Below are positions 36,617-47,900 of a stretch of DNA of 64,000 bases, piece after piece. The stretch is from Protea cynaroides (Eukaryota > Streptophyta > Magnoliopsida > Proteales > Proteaceae), in NCBI GenBank assembly GCA_028583415.1, contig CM053267.1:53892914-53956913 (forward strand), written 5' to 3'. The stretch's first letter is position 1. The number at the start of each line of letters is the position of its first letter. A program made the position numbers and the translations under genes. Below the pieces are notes generated by a model that saw only the letters and a program-made list of their open reading frames with translations, was not told where the DNA came from and ran no database searches.

Positions 36617-36859
36617 GGATGCACATCGTCTCCTCTCAGTGATTCTGGGAGGACGCGGCAACTTATCTCGGATGGCTGCCACGTGGCTCTCGGTTGAATT
36701 CGAGACCCACGTCTAAGCCGACAACCCCTGTCGGCTCGGCTTGTCGGCTGAGTGTTGGCTCGGACGTGGGTCTCGAATTTACTGAGAGCCACGTGGCGGC
36801 CATCCAGGACAGGTTGCCACTGTCCTCCCATAACCACTGGGAAGACAGGATGCGGATCC
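36617..36859. mobile_element. Foldback MITE, copy 2 (243 bp), 10-bp TSD
   Basis: Flanked by identical ctagaatctc at 36607-36616 and 36860-36869. The arms, about 105 bp each, are inverted repeats: ggatgcacatcgtctcctc pairs with the complement of the right end, and gccacgtggctctc and ttcgagacccacgt occur on both sides. A 10-bp duplication fits the MULE superfamily. It ends ~100 bp before the putative SRR1 first exon. Confidence 0.9.
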
Positions 36860-36964
36860 CTAGAATCTCACCAAAAGGATCTTTTTTCCCCAATTGAGTC
36901 CTTTTTCTCATTTGCCCAACCAGAACTGTTGTTTTAAAAAAATATAATAAATAAATAAACGACA

Positions 36965-37230
36965 GAACTAGCCGTGGCTGCTCTTTTCCCTGAAAGATTC
37001 AGTGAACCAAAAGGTCGGCGAGGGAGAGGTTGGTCGTGGAGGGATCTACAGGGATGGGTGGAGAGGGAAATCAATCCAAATTTAATCGATGCAGAGGCGA
37101 GCCGTAATCTTCCCAGAGAAACGTTAAACAAGGCTTTTTCATCTCGCTCTCACTCCCCTTCACTCCATCTCAAACGCAGGACTGAAACGAAGGTCCTTTC
37201 ACTCCTGATTAAGATCTGAAGACGGAGTAG
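36965..37230 (+). other. Putative non-coding first exon of SRR1
   Basis: A GC-rich, non-repetitive island with CT-rich 5'-leader character ending gacggagtag|gtaaaaacc, a plausible splice donor at 37231. The first good acceptor ahead of the SRR1 start is cttgtag at 41401-41407. No ATG frame of interest. Inferred; an independent transcript is possible. Confidence 0.4.
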
Positions 37231-38017
37231 GTAAAAACCCATCCACACTTGTCTCTCCCGTGAGCCTCTCAATCGCTGAATCTGATTCTCTATCTCCCTA
37301 TATCTGTCTCTCTCTCTCTCTATCCCCCAATGTTTTCCCATGTTAGGGTTTCCCACTGAACAACTGAATCGGATAGTTTAGGGTGCATTGCCTGTGATAT
37401 TTGCGAAGTTTTCTCCTTCTGATTTTCTGCACATCTGTAGTTTTAATTTTAATTTATTCATCCGTGTGTGTGGTTGAGATTGAGGTTAAGATGGAGTCCC
37501 AGCTGGTAGACATAATGCCAATATCATCAACGCTCACCAGAGTAGATGAGGCATATTTTGGCTAGAGTTCTTTCTTTTAATTGAGGATCGATTGTGAGGG
37601 AAGTTGATTGCTTAGTTTCATTTTCACCTTTGTTTTTCTCGATCGAATATGGGGCTTCATTTGTTTTCTCTGTATGTGAATTGCTTCTTTGGGATGTTTA
37701 TTCATATTTGTCATAATTTGAGCTGTTGTTGAGGATATATGATTAACACTATTGAGTAGATAATTTGTTGGAGTGGTTGTATAGGGTAAGTGCATTTATT
37801 ATTCTTTTGGATTTAGTCTTTTGCACCCCCTCCCCAAAAATAAATAAATAAATAAAATCCCCCAAACAATAAAGAGCCATTTTTTTGGTTATGGCTTATG
37901 TGATGGTTTAAACAAATCCTGGGTTTCAATTAGAAAATTTGGAGAGAAAGAAAGATGCTTGAGGGGCAAGAGATCAATATTCTTTAGGCAATATGATGAG
38001 ATAGTGTAGAAATTCAT

Positions 38018-38939
38018 AGTTGTCAAGGCGTCGCCTAGGCAACGCCTAGGCGTCCGGGCGGTTTGTACAGGCCTGGGCGCCTTGTGGTCGCCCAGGCCAG
38101 ACAGGAACAACATTTATCAGGCAGTACTTGCCCAGGCCAGACAGGAACAACATTTATCAGGCAGTACTTATTTATGACTAATATCATTTAAGTAAATGAA
38201 TTTCATTTACTTAAGATATTATTCATAAATAAGCAAATACCCCCCTATTTGAATCCAATAAAAATAGTCTAAAATTCAAATTCTAGAAGGAAAAAAAGTC
38301 AACCCCCCTGTTCAAGAACATAAACCATATTTTTGGGTGCGATGGCGATTTTCAACTTTTAAATGCTAGGCTTTTTTCTAAATATGAAAATTCTATAAAT
38401 CTTATTATAATAAATCATCACTAAAAACCAAGAGTGCGCCAAAATAATCTTTTGCTTTGATGCCCAAAAAATAATTTGCATTCAGACGACTTTAAACAGC
38501 ATTCCCGTATTCCGAACAAGGTTTGACCGGAGTGTAACTCCTTCATTATAATTTGGATTCAAGCAATCTCGGATTTGTTGGAAAGCTGATTATGCTAGCT
38601 TTGCAACGAATTTGAGATTGCTTGAATCCGAACTATATTAAAGGAGTTACGCTCCGATCAAATTCGTTAAAAGTACGCAAATGTTAGTCATAAATAATTG
38701 TTTACTTAACTCTAGACACAATCCCAGGTCTTAGTGTACATTAGTAAACTTGGGTCCACACCACATATTAATTAAGTTATGTCTTAAATGTTGATTATTT
38801 ATGTAGAATTTTGCATATATATAAACATTAATATTTTAGAAATAAAAAAATGCACTGGGAACGCCTTGGTCGCCTAGGCAACGCCTAGGCGCCCAGGATG
38901 GCCCCAAACGCCTTGGATCGCCTTGTCGCCTTGACAACT
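38018..38939. mobile_element. TIR element with foldback interior (922 bp)
   Basis: Ends are a perfect inverted repeat, agttgtcaaggcg at 38018-38030 and cgccttgacaact at 38927-38939, followed by gcctaggcaacgcctaggcg palindromes. The interior has two long imperfect hairpins, atcatttaagtaaatga (about 38180-38230) and a ~75-bp arm pair centred on 38590 (gattcaagcaatctcgg / gagattgcttgaatccg). A 40-bp tandem duplication sits at 38090-38169. No ORF and no clear target duplication. Confidence 0.8.
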
Positions 38940-39381
38940 TTGGGCTCTCCATGAGGCAACCTAGAAGAGATGCAATAGGCGATCCTTTACACCTTAGCCC
39001 TTTTGGGTTCGTTTTGCATTGAACCCTTATCCAATTTGACATGGACTTTATAACTCCAAGATCTGGTCTACGATTCAACTGGGACAATGTTAATAGGACT
39101 GCGAGTTGGGAGAGATCTAAATTTGATTGTGCTTTGCTGCTCTGCTTGAGGCATCAAGCAATTTGAGTTTGGTTGTGTGTTTTGTTTTGTGTTTTTAAAG
39201 ACTGATTTGGGCCTTATAAATGTTACAGGAATTTATCTTGTAGAATATTATTAAAGCTGATCCACGAACTAAATTAGAATTGGTTTTCGTTCAGTTACTG
39301 GTTGACCATCCTTTGGCATCAGTTGGTGCCAAGCATCTCAAATTACAACTCCAGCTTTAAAGAGAAAAAACTGATGTAATC

Positions 39382-39501
39382 CATGGTTGTCACGGCGACA
39401 AGGAGACTCAAGGTGTTGGAAGGCCACCGGACACCCAAGGCGCCTTCATAGCTCCCTAGTTTCCAAGGCAGCTGGACGCCGAGGTGACGCCTTGACAACC
39501 T
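39382..39501. mobile_element. Small MITE of the same TIR family (120 bp), 10-bp TSD
   Basis: Ends ggttgtcacggcg and cgccttgacaacc are near-perfect inverted repeats matching the 922-bp element. Flanks tgatgtaatc at 39372-39381 and 39502-39511 are identical, again a MULE-like duplication length. Confidence 0.85.
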
Positions 39502-41490
39502 TGATGTAATCACACTCGTATGCAAGTAGAAAACACCTATAAAAGTGGAACCAGATTAGGTTATATCGAAACCCAGTAAGATATAATCTGATTGAAGCAT
39601 ATGCATTTAGACTTGCAGGATCAAAATTTTATACCTTATTAAATTGGATCAGGCTGAATTTCTTATTGATTGATTTTTGTTGTTTTTATGACCATACACA
39701 AGTCATGTTGTGATAAGACACTTAATATTTGCTGTATATTACAAAATGGGAAGCACTTACAGTGTTTTCTCAGGCCTTTATAGCATGCAATAACATGATT
39801 TCTGTAACATATGGTCAGCTGACATGGCAAATCTGGATTGTCCATTTTATGGGGGATCCTGTGGATCAGCATTTGGACAGGATTCTCATCCACAATATCC
39901 CCATGGGCTCTGTGTGTTCCATTATCTCATACTGATATTACTGATGGCCTTCTCTATTTAATGTCTTTAAATGAATGAGGCTGGTATTTTTTTATTTCCT
40001 GGGGAGTTTTGCCTAATGGTGATATAGTGGTCTAGGTCTATGCGTGTCACATGGAAATAGGGTGGCATAGTGTATATATGTGGGACCCAGTTCGGGCTAC
40101 CACCTTAGCTGCCACATGTGAAACTCCTACAGAACAGTGTTTCAACTTCCAAGTCCATTTGGTTTAATTGGTGACCCATTGCAGATTAGTAATTAGGGTC
40201 TTATATTTGCAACCAGAAAGATGGTTGAGGTTATTTTTCATTGTAACTTAATTTTGAGGGATTGTGACAATAATTAATGGTAAAATTGAAAACAAAAGTT
40301 CAAACAATTGGTACGAAGTAAAGCATACATGAGTACATATCCTACTCTCAACTTTCTTAATATGATTATAGATATAGAAAAAAGGGGAGAGACTCAAACA
40401 GTGGAGTAATATATTGGAAGACTTTTCTGATAATGGGATAAGAGTGTTAAAATAGTAGAATGGGTACCATAGAAGAGGAAGAAAAGGCAGGAAATATCTA
40501 GTGAGCCGATGCTCTGCTGTACTCAACTCCCATATTTATTATAAACTGATGGGGTGAAAAGTACAGTAATACACTATCAATTGTAACTGAATAATGCCCT
40601 TTCTAAAAAAGGGCATAATTGAAATCAAAATATGAAATTGGTAGAAACAAAAGAAAACTTGTAACAAATTGAAAAACTTTGGTCATTCGAAGAAATTAGG
40701 AAATTGAGGCTAATCTTAAAGTGGCTGTATTTCTACTTCTAATGTTTTCAGTCTTTAGACATAACATAAGGGCTTGTCTTTTGGTTGGAAAAGAGCAACA
40801 GGAAACAGATATGTTTTCATTTAGTTTCTCGATGATGTGGTTAGGTATCTTCAGTTTAGTACTGTTTCTTTGTACTCTGCCATGCTCAATCCAAGATTGT
40901 TTCCCTTAGTAATATCTTTCTATATTAGTGTCTTATGACCAATCTACCGATTAAGGAAGTATTCACTGAGTTCATTTTACTTTAACATCTTTTTGAGTTT
41001 GCTTAAGTTTGACAGTTAGACAAATGCAATTCGTGTTGATTCTGATAATCTAACCACTATCCATGTGCTTGTACTATTGAATTCACTCTTTATTGAAAAT
41101 GTAATTCAATTTTTATCATCAAAAAAGCACTTAGATGGTTTTTTGTTTTTTTCTCATAAGATTAATAACTGTTTGCCACTTTATGTTTTCTTTTTGGGTT
41201 ACTGATTAATTCAAGAAGAAGGGGCAGTCTTTTATTTTTTTCTAAAATATATATAAAATGATTGAATAGCAAATATTCAATCTTGACTATTTGAAGTACT
41301 AATATAAATTATTTGTTTATCTGTCATTTTTTAAAACAATTTGTGGACTGCATTGCATATTCTGGATTTGTGGATTTTGATAAATATGCAGTTTCTCTTG
41401 CTTGTAGGTTACACCGGAAAACAGTCTGCACTTGGGAATATAGGTGGTTCCCACTGGTTCTCCAAAAACAAGGATAGGGCACAAGAAACA

Positions 41491-42345
41491 ATGGCAGCTG
41501 CTTTGAAACTTCTTAAACCTGATAACCCCATTGAAGACTGGACTGTTGTTGTACCTCGCCGAGGCAAACAGAGGAGGAGCATTCTGCCCAAGATTAAAAA
41601 CTTAGGACAACAGCAACAACAACAACAGTCACAACCACAACCTTGGACACCAATGGATTTTGATACTGATCCAAAAAGAGAATCAAAACTGATGCAAAAG
41701 ATTTGCATGTGCATAGAGAACCTCAAGAAAACCGAATTCTACCGTACTATCCTCAATCAAATCCAAGATCCTCAAATCATTGGTCACTTTTCTAGGGTTC
41801 TGGGTTCTGAATCTAAGATGCAGATGGTAATATATGGTATTGGTAGCATTGAATCATATGAATCTCCAAGATTGCAGCTAAGCCTGGCAATCTTGATCAA
41901 AAGAAAGTTTGATTGGATTGGAGATATTGAGATATTTGATCCAGTTCTTTCAACTACAGAAGCTAGGGTGTTGGAAGCTTTGGGTTGTCAAGTTTTGTCT
42001 GTAGATGAGCAAGGACGGAGACAAGCATTGAAGCCTATAATGTTCTTTATGCCACACTGTGAGGCCGTTTTGTATGACAATCTGTTACAAGCAAATTGGA
42101 AAGCAGGGTTCTTAACTAAGATGGTGGTGTTTGGGAATAGCTTTGAGAGATATGAGCAACATGTGCTGGATTTCAAGCACTCTGTTGTTGGAGATTCAGT
42201 AAAGCATGTTTTGGGTAGTAGAAGGTTTATAACTGAAGTTGGGATTCAAACAGTTTCTGATGATTTTTTTAGAGCATTTCATGATTCAAGCTGGCATTTT
42301 TTCAACATAGATGAGAAAATGGAGCTCCAAACCATTCAATTGTGA
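41491..42345 (+). CDS. SRR1: SRR1-like protein (284 aa)
   Basis: Homologue of SENSITIVITY TO RED LIGHT REDUCED 1, a nuclear/cytoplasmic regulator needed for normal circadian rhythm and phytochrome B signalling in Arabidopsis, with relatives in animals and fungi. The start is MAAALKLL at 41491, because upstream codons lie after a strong splice acceptor (41407) and give no family-like sequence. The N-terminus has the family motif DWTVVVPRRGK (16-26) and a Gln-rich linker (40-50). The SRR1 domain covers about 111-270, with VIYGIGSIESYESPRLQLSL, GDIEIFDPVLS, LEALGCQVLSVDEQGRRQAL, FFMPHCEAVLYDNLL, VVFGNSFERYE and FHDSSWHFF. The frame is intact and its length is near the ~275 aa of the Arabidopsis protein. 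Coding is in one exon. Confidence 0.93.
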   Translation: MAAALKLLKPDNPIEDWTVVVPRRGKQRRSILPKIKNLGQQQQQQQSQPQPWTPMDFDTDPKRESKLMQKICMCIENLKKTEFYRTILNQIQDPQIIGHFSRVLGSESKMQMVIYGIGSIESYESPRLQLSLAILIKRKFDWIGDIEIFDPVLSTTEARVLEALGCQVLSVDEQGRRQALKPIMFFMPHCEAVLYDNLLQANWKAGFLTKMVVFGNSFERYEQHVLDFKHSVVGDSVKHVLGSRRFITEVGIQTVSDDFFRAFHDSSWHFFNIDEKMELQTIQL

Positions 42346-42841
42346 AGCTTATTATACTTATTGTTCTATTGGGGATTTTTTGAACTTGAAAGATTCGAAG
42401 TTTCAAAAAATATAATTTAATCATTTTTCCTCTGTTATGGGAGGAAATCAGCTACCTGTGTTGAGTGTTCGGTTGCATTCTTCCCTTTGTGGGCAGTGTT
42501 GAAGATTGCGGATTTCATTTGCTGTTCCAAGAGTTATGATGGCACAAAGACAGGAGAGTCAAACCTATGTCCTCCTGGGTGCTGCAATTTACCAGCAAGA
42601 CACCAACCAACTGAACAAGGCAACTGGTTCACAATTCCTTGGTGTTTGATGTTGGCCATTACTTCTCTCTCATTTTACTAACCCAAATTTGAATTTATGA
42701 TGTATTGTAATTTTATTTTAGGTTGCACACATTACATATTAATTTAACAATTGGATCATTTGGGCAACCTAGTAGTGATGAGGGTTAACTTGTTTGCTTG
42801 GACAGAAATTAGAAACAACAATATATGATCCTTATTTCATT
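42346..42841 (+). other. SRR1 3' untranslated region and flank
   Basis: AT-rich sequence after the TGA, with possible polyadenylation signals (tgtattgtaattttatttta around 42702-42721). No repeat signature until about 42842. Confidence 0.5.
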
Positions 42842-43045
42842 TCAATGTAGTTGTGTGGAATTTTTTTTTGTTACATACATAGGATACAAAAAATTGTGGC
42901 AATACCTTCCTTTTCGTTTTGAAGGTTCAGGCACTACCTTCCTAGGATAGCAAACCTCGTAGTTGTAGAAACAAAAATCCAGTCCCGTAGAGGCTTCATC
43001 CACCCCTTGGATTTTGAATGTAGCAGTTGTAGGGTTGAAGAACAA
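42842..43045 (-). CDS. Unidentified 67-codon open frame
   Basis: Minus-strand frame starting MFFNPTTATFKIQGVD and containing STGLDFCFYNYEVC. Its composition is unlike transposon debris, and its start lies next to a GTAAGT-like sequence. It sits between SRR1 and the broken edge of the Tat element, so it may be an exon of a lost gene. No family recognised. Confidence 0.25.
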   Translation of the reverse strand: MFFNPTTATFKIQGVDEASTGLDFCFYNYEVCYPRKVVPEPSKRKGRYCHNFLYPMYVTKKNSTQLH

Positions 43046-43056
43046 ACTTACCTAGT

Positions 43057-45306
43057 ACGATCCCAATTTTGAACGGATTTTAGAGAATCTCTCAGAGCTT
43101 TATGAATGCCAAATTCTCGAAGGCAATGAGAGAATTTGTTCAACTAGTACTACTGAAACCAGTGTTTATCTAGAGTATTTCGATTCTGGGTTTAAAGTCC
43201 CTATCTCGAGAGAGGCGAGAGACATCCTAGCCTACTATGACCTGGTTCCGTCGCAACTGCACGCCAATTCCTGGACGTCAGTCATAAGTTTTATGGTTAT
43301 GCTCCGGGTTCTCAAGAGGCAGGCGACAATGCCGCTATTTCGAAGCCTTTTTGTTTTGAACAAGGATGAACAAAAAAGCCAACCCCCTACAGGTTGGTAT
43401 TTCTTTAAAGCGAGGTCGGGAGAGCCTAAAGTCTCGAGCACACGAAACACGGTCCATAACTGGCAATCAAAATTCTTCTTTGTCAGTAGGCGAGATGGAA
43501 AACCCATGTGGCGTCTTCCTGAAATCAGCGACAAAAATATTCCACCGATTCTAACCAGCGAAGAGAAAGAGAGCTGTATTATGATGAGAACTTACGACCC
43601 CATCCCCTATTCTCATCTCGCGAAACATGACTTGAACGACCCCGATGATAGTAATGAAGAAAGGATCGTACCCGAATCCCCAGGTTCTCGCAAGGACCAC
43701 CTGCCGGGTCCCGACAGATTAGTGGATGAGAGCGAGAATGAAGGCTCTGGTAGGTCTTGCCCTTATTATAGGGTTGAACTTTCCTAATCGCTATTCGACT
43801 AATATAATATTTCCTTTAACCTTGTAGTGGTTAGAGAAGGGCTAGACCCAAGCGAGATTGAGAGCATGCTTACGGCATAGAGCCAAGGCCCAAAGCAAAG
43901 AAAGAGGCCGGCCATTGGAACAAGCAAGGGAGTAAAGAAAGCGCGAGTAACGAAAGTGACCGCGAGCAAGTCTTCGGTAGCCAGACGGGGCTCCGAGACA
44001 ACCATGGAGGGAAGCGCCGAATTGTTTACAAGTCGCGAGACCATAGGTGAGGTTGCTTCCAGGGGCGAGAATCTCGCCAACGAGCAAGAGGACTTGGTGG
44101 AAACGCCCCCCCGGGAATCCCCCGGGGAATCCCAGGAGATAGAGCCAATGAAAGAAGACTACCCCAAGGCGAGGTGTTGTCAGACCCGGTCCAGCACAAC
44201 ACCAACCCACCGAGAAGGGAGGAGATTCCAGTGTCGGGGAGCAAGCGAATTAGGGAGTCTCCTGCTCAATCGCCCTTGGCAGGACCATCAGAAGTGCGCC
44301 AACCAGGGGGTAAGTCCCAGCGAGTTTCGCCTAGCCTTCCAACCCCCTTGACCCGGAAGTGGCGAGGCAGTTAGTGGCTAGGATCTGCCTCCCATCAGCT
44401 GAAGATTTTTACTTGTGGTCTGAATAGGCAGAGCTTTACCGCATTTTGGAGACCGACGTTGTTCGGGTAAGTCACAATCATGGTAGCTTATCGTTCCCTA
44501 CTGTGTTGGTTATCATGTAATTCTAACACTTGGTTTGTTATGACTTTACAGAGTGCCCACGCCATTAAGGCGTTGAGACAAGGCGAAGAGAATGCCAACA
44601 CCGAGGCCCGTTGATTACCCTGGAAAAGGACAATGCCCTAGAGCGTGCTCGTTCCACCGAAAGGACTCAGGATAGCGCCATCGAGGCGAGGCAGGTGTTC
44701 TCCGAGGCAAACAAGAGTCTGACGACGGAACGTGATAGTTTGAAGCAGGAAATAGATACTCTGTGAGTTCGTCATTACACAGAGAAACAATGACTGGAGG
44801 AAAATCTTCAAGCCGAGAAAGACGATGCTGCTATGGAGAAGAAGTGTCTGGAAGAGGCCCTTACCATAGAGAAGGCGAAATCTGAACTGCTGGCCTTGCA
44901 GATGGAGGACCTTATGAGGAAGTACGGGAATCTGGCGGCCCAGGTGCAAGATGTGCTCAGCGACAAGGATGAGCTAGAGGCAGGGATCTTCGACAGCGTG
45001 GAGAAAGCAGTGAGCAACTTCAAAAAGTCGAAAGACCTTGAAGTGTACGTTGCTGAAGACCCCGCCATGAAAGGGTTCCGGCTTCGGTGGGGTGCCGAAC
45101 ATTTTATGGATGGAGCGAGGAGTTTGGCAAAGTTTGTCCGAGAAAAGCTCCAACTGGAAGCCGACTTCTCTGCGTACCCGCTCCCCATCGATGCTCCAAT
45201 CTCTCCAGAGCCAATACTTGAGGACGCTGAAGAGGAAGAAGACGAAGAGGAAGAAGGTGGTGGTGAAGAGGGAGATGGATTAGAGGTAGCGGCTGGTGGC
45301 GAATAG
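43057..45306 (+). pseudogene. Antisense spliced ORF of the Tat element (Transposase_28-like, coiled coil)
   Basis: Open from just after a stop at 43056 with no initiator Met in the early part, so the 5' end is lost. Exon 1 (to 43749) reads VYLEYFDSGFKVPISREARD, YYDLVPSQLHANSWTSVISF, ATMPLFRSLFVL, GWYFFKARS and WQSKFFFVS, the pattern of the 'putative gypsy type transposon' domain. Introns 43750-43827 (GTAGGT...TTGTAG) and 44467-44551 (GTAAGT...TTTACAG) restore the frame when removed. The last exon (44552-45306) is an acidic coiled coil ending in a Glu-rich tail. In-frame stops at 43877, 44431 and 44761 and a frameshift near 44611 show decay. Its function is unknown in the family. Confidence 0.75.
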
Positions 45307-45749
45307 AATGAAGTCGCGGGTGGTTCGGGACGCGATCTGGGACCCAGCTCTCCTCCTAGGGCAGTATCTCCAATCCTCACGATTCTTCTTGAAGTGCCAT
45401 CTTCTTCTTTCACCCCGTCAGATCAGGGAGCCTCTGCAACAGACCAATCTCGCGGGATGGCGATAGAGGTCGAAAGAGAAAATCCCTGAAGGCCCTTAAT
45501 CATCAGTCCACTTTTTTTTTTTTTTTTGTTTGTAGCACATTGGATTCAGCACTTATGACTTCCCGTAATCAGATGTTTGAAATAAACATATTTTCTTTAT
45601 CTCCAAGTGTGCCATGAGTGGTTTCTTTCATGTGTTGGACTTCTAATTGACAATCGCTTTGTTTGTATTATGTATATCGTGGAGGGGAACTTTCTTCCAT
45701 TGAGTTGTTATGAACACGAACCCCTCCTACTTCTACGCGTGTACTTGCA

Positions 45750-46250
45750 ATTCAAATTCGAAGTCTTACGGCGGAGCAAGATGCCCTTTTGACGCGAGTA
45801 GCAAAGATGGAGCGGGATCTCAACTCACTGTGTGTTGACAGCCTCAACTTTGGTGCTACGTATGACCAATTGGAGGATGAGTTAAATGAACATTGGGGGA
45901 GGCAATAGGCAAGTTGCGGAGATTACTGCTCAATTGGCAAGAGAGGGCTGCTAAGGCGGAAGGGCAGAGTGTTGTAGCTCGTAGGTTGCACACGATGATG
46001 GACTATCAGGAACTCGTTCAGTTACTGAAAGAAGTGATTTGGTGGCGAAAGAAGAGAGATGAGGATCGTCACTTGCGAGTCACAACTGAGGAGAGAGTGG
46101 GTAATCTCGCAGAGAAACTTACCAAAGCTGAGGAGAGGGTTGTCGAGTTGACGGGCATGAAGAGATTTAAAGGTAGGTATTACCAAAGTCCATACCCTTT
46201 GTTTGACACATTGTATGCAATCTTGTCGCAGAAGAGTGTAACTGGATGAT
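45750..46250 (+). pseudogene. Second antisense coiled-coil segment
   Basis: Plus-strand frames (45893-46249, with 45770-45900 in another frame) give charged heptad-like sequence such as EERVGNLAEKLTKAEERVVE, with a possible donor aaag|gtaggt at 46171. Probably a further exon or a relative of the neighbouring antisense ORF. Confidence 0.4.
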
Positions 46251-46880
46251 ACGAGGCGGTGGTTGTTGCGAAGAATTTATTGGAGAGCGTGGAGAAGCTA
46301 AGGGAACCTCCGTCCAAATTGACGCACAGCAAGCCTGTGTAAGTTTGTTGTATGATTACTTAGGAGGGTTGGACCCCCAGAGTTCGTAATAGGGTATGTT
46401 GTACATTAGTAGGAGTTGATTTGTAATTCAAACATTTCATATTTTGTCCGGTAATAAAGAATGTGCTTTGATAAGAATTTGTATAAGAACTTATCTTTTG
46501 CTTTTTTTGATTCCTTACTGCCTATCGTATGAACTTGGGAATGTGAACCCCGTGCGCGAGTCCATAAATTGTTGCAACATGTTGTGCAAAGAAATCTATG
46601 TAACAGTGACCCGGGATGATGAATAGTGACGTCATCAGCCGGGGCATGTTTGGCGACTTGATATCCTGTATGTTCCCGCAAACTGTGAAGGAGTACGGTG
46701 GGGTGTCAAGTCGCATTGTATGTGCTTTGGAGATATGTCAACTCAGTTTTGTTGTAGTCTGAGAGATCCACGAAGCGACATAAGTTCAGACTGTGCCGAA
46801 AGGTTACTGTAGATTGTAGTAGGGGAGAGGATGCGTAATGTAAAAAAACGATTCATTATCATGAGTAGAGTCATATTACA
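46251..46880. other. Spacer between antisense ORF and pol end
   Basis: No motif recognised. The two transcription units face each other here, so it would hold both 3' ends. Confidence 0.4.
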
Positions 46881-47900
46881 TTATTGGTAAAACTTGCATA
46901 AGTTCTTACTGTGCTAGGGCTTCTCGATATACTTTTCTTTCATTGTTTCAAGATAGTAGGTGCCTGACAGTGTTACTCGAATTATTCTGTATGGTCCTTC
47001 CCATGTCGACATAAGTTTGCCTTGTTGTGTGGGCTTTGAGACTGCCGTACGACGTAGTACTAAGTCGCTGACTTTGAAATTCTACACTCTGACCCGTGAG
47101 TTGTAATGTCGCGCCACCCTTTGTTGATATGCCAATATCTTAAGTTGTGTTTTGTCGTGGATCTCTTCCATGAGGTCCAAAATAGTCCTAAGTCCTTCTG
47201 CGTTGAGCATTTCATCATAGTTGGTAATCCAGATGGTAGGGTGAGTGGCTTCAATAAGAATAACTGCCTTAGCCCCATAGACCAACATGAAAGGAGTTTT
47301 GCCGGTGGGCATTCTGTTCACAGTTCTATAGGACCAAAGGACACTTAAGAGCTCATCGGCCCATTTTCCCTTGGCCTGGCCAAGTCGTCGGGCGATGCCA
47401 CGAGAGATTGTCTTGTTGGTGGCATCGACTTGCCCCGTGGCTTCGGAATGATATACCGAAGCAAAGTGTTGTTGGATATTAAATCCTTTGATAAAGCTTT
47501 GGTACTGTTGGCTGACAAATTGTGGTCCATTGTCGGCGACAATGACTCGTCGAATGTCGTATCGGTATATTATGTTATGTCTGGTGAAAGTCTCTAGTTT
47601 TGCGACATCAATGGTCATCACAGCTTCTGCTTTTGCCCATTTTAAAAATAGTCAACGGCCACAATGAGGAATTTCTTCGTTCCCTTTGTCCCAAGCATAG
47701 GTCCCACAATATCGATTCCCCACATAACAAAAGGTAGTGGGCTTGTGATGGGTTTTAGTTCATTTGTTGGGAGGTGGCTAACTGTGGCCTATCTCTGGCA
47801 TGATTCTCACTTAGTGGTGAAATCTGTGCAATCTACGAACATAGTTGGCCAATAATAGCCTTACCGCAGAAGTCGTTGGCAGAAAGCGCGTCCTACGAGG
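46881..47900 (-). pseudogene. Tat integrase, near the pol C-terminus
   Basis: The main open piece 47082-47621 has the core motif VADNGPQFVS and, 35 residues on, GQVDATNKTISRG, where the catalytic Glu is replaced by Asp. KTPFMLVYGAKAV and QQRVARHYNSRVRV follow. After a frame break, 46881-47080 gives NFKVSDLVLRR and WEGPYRIIRV and ends HSKNLCKFYQ then stop (plus 46881-46883), the usual end of Tat polyproteins. The zinc-finger side (47860-48145) reads GICGSHLVGRAFCQRLLR. Confidence 0.88.

Larger units (their letters stand above)
37231..41407 (+). other. Putative leader intron of SRR1 (about 4.2 kb)
   Basis: GT at 37231 and AG at 41406-41407 bracket sequence with no conserved protein. It holds two TIR elements (38018-38939, 39382-39501), a ctctct run at 37307-37322 and otherwise AT-rich sequence. 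From 39511 to 41400 I see nothing else. Confidence 0.35.
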
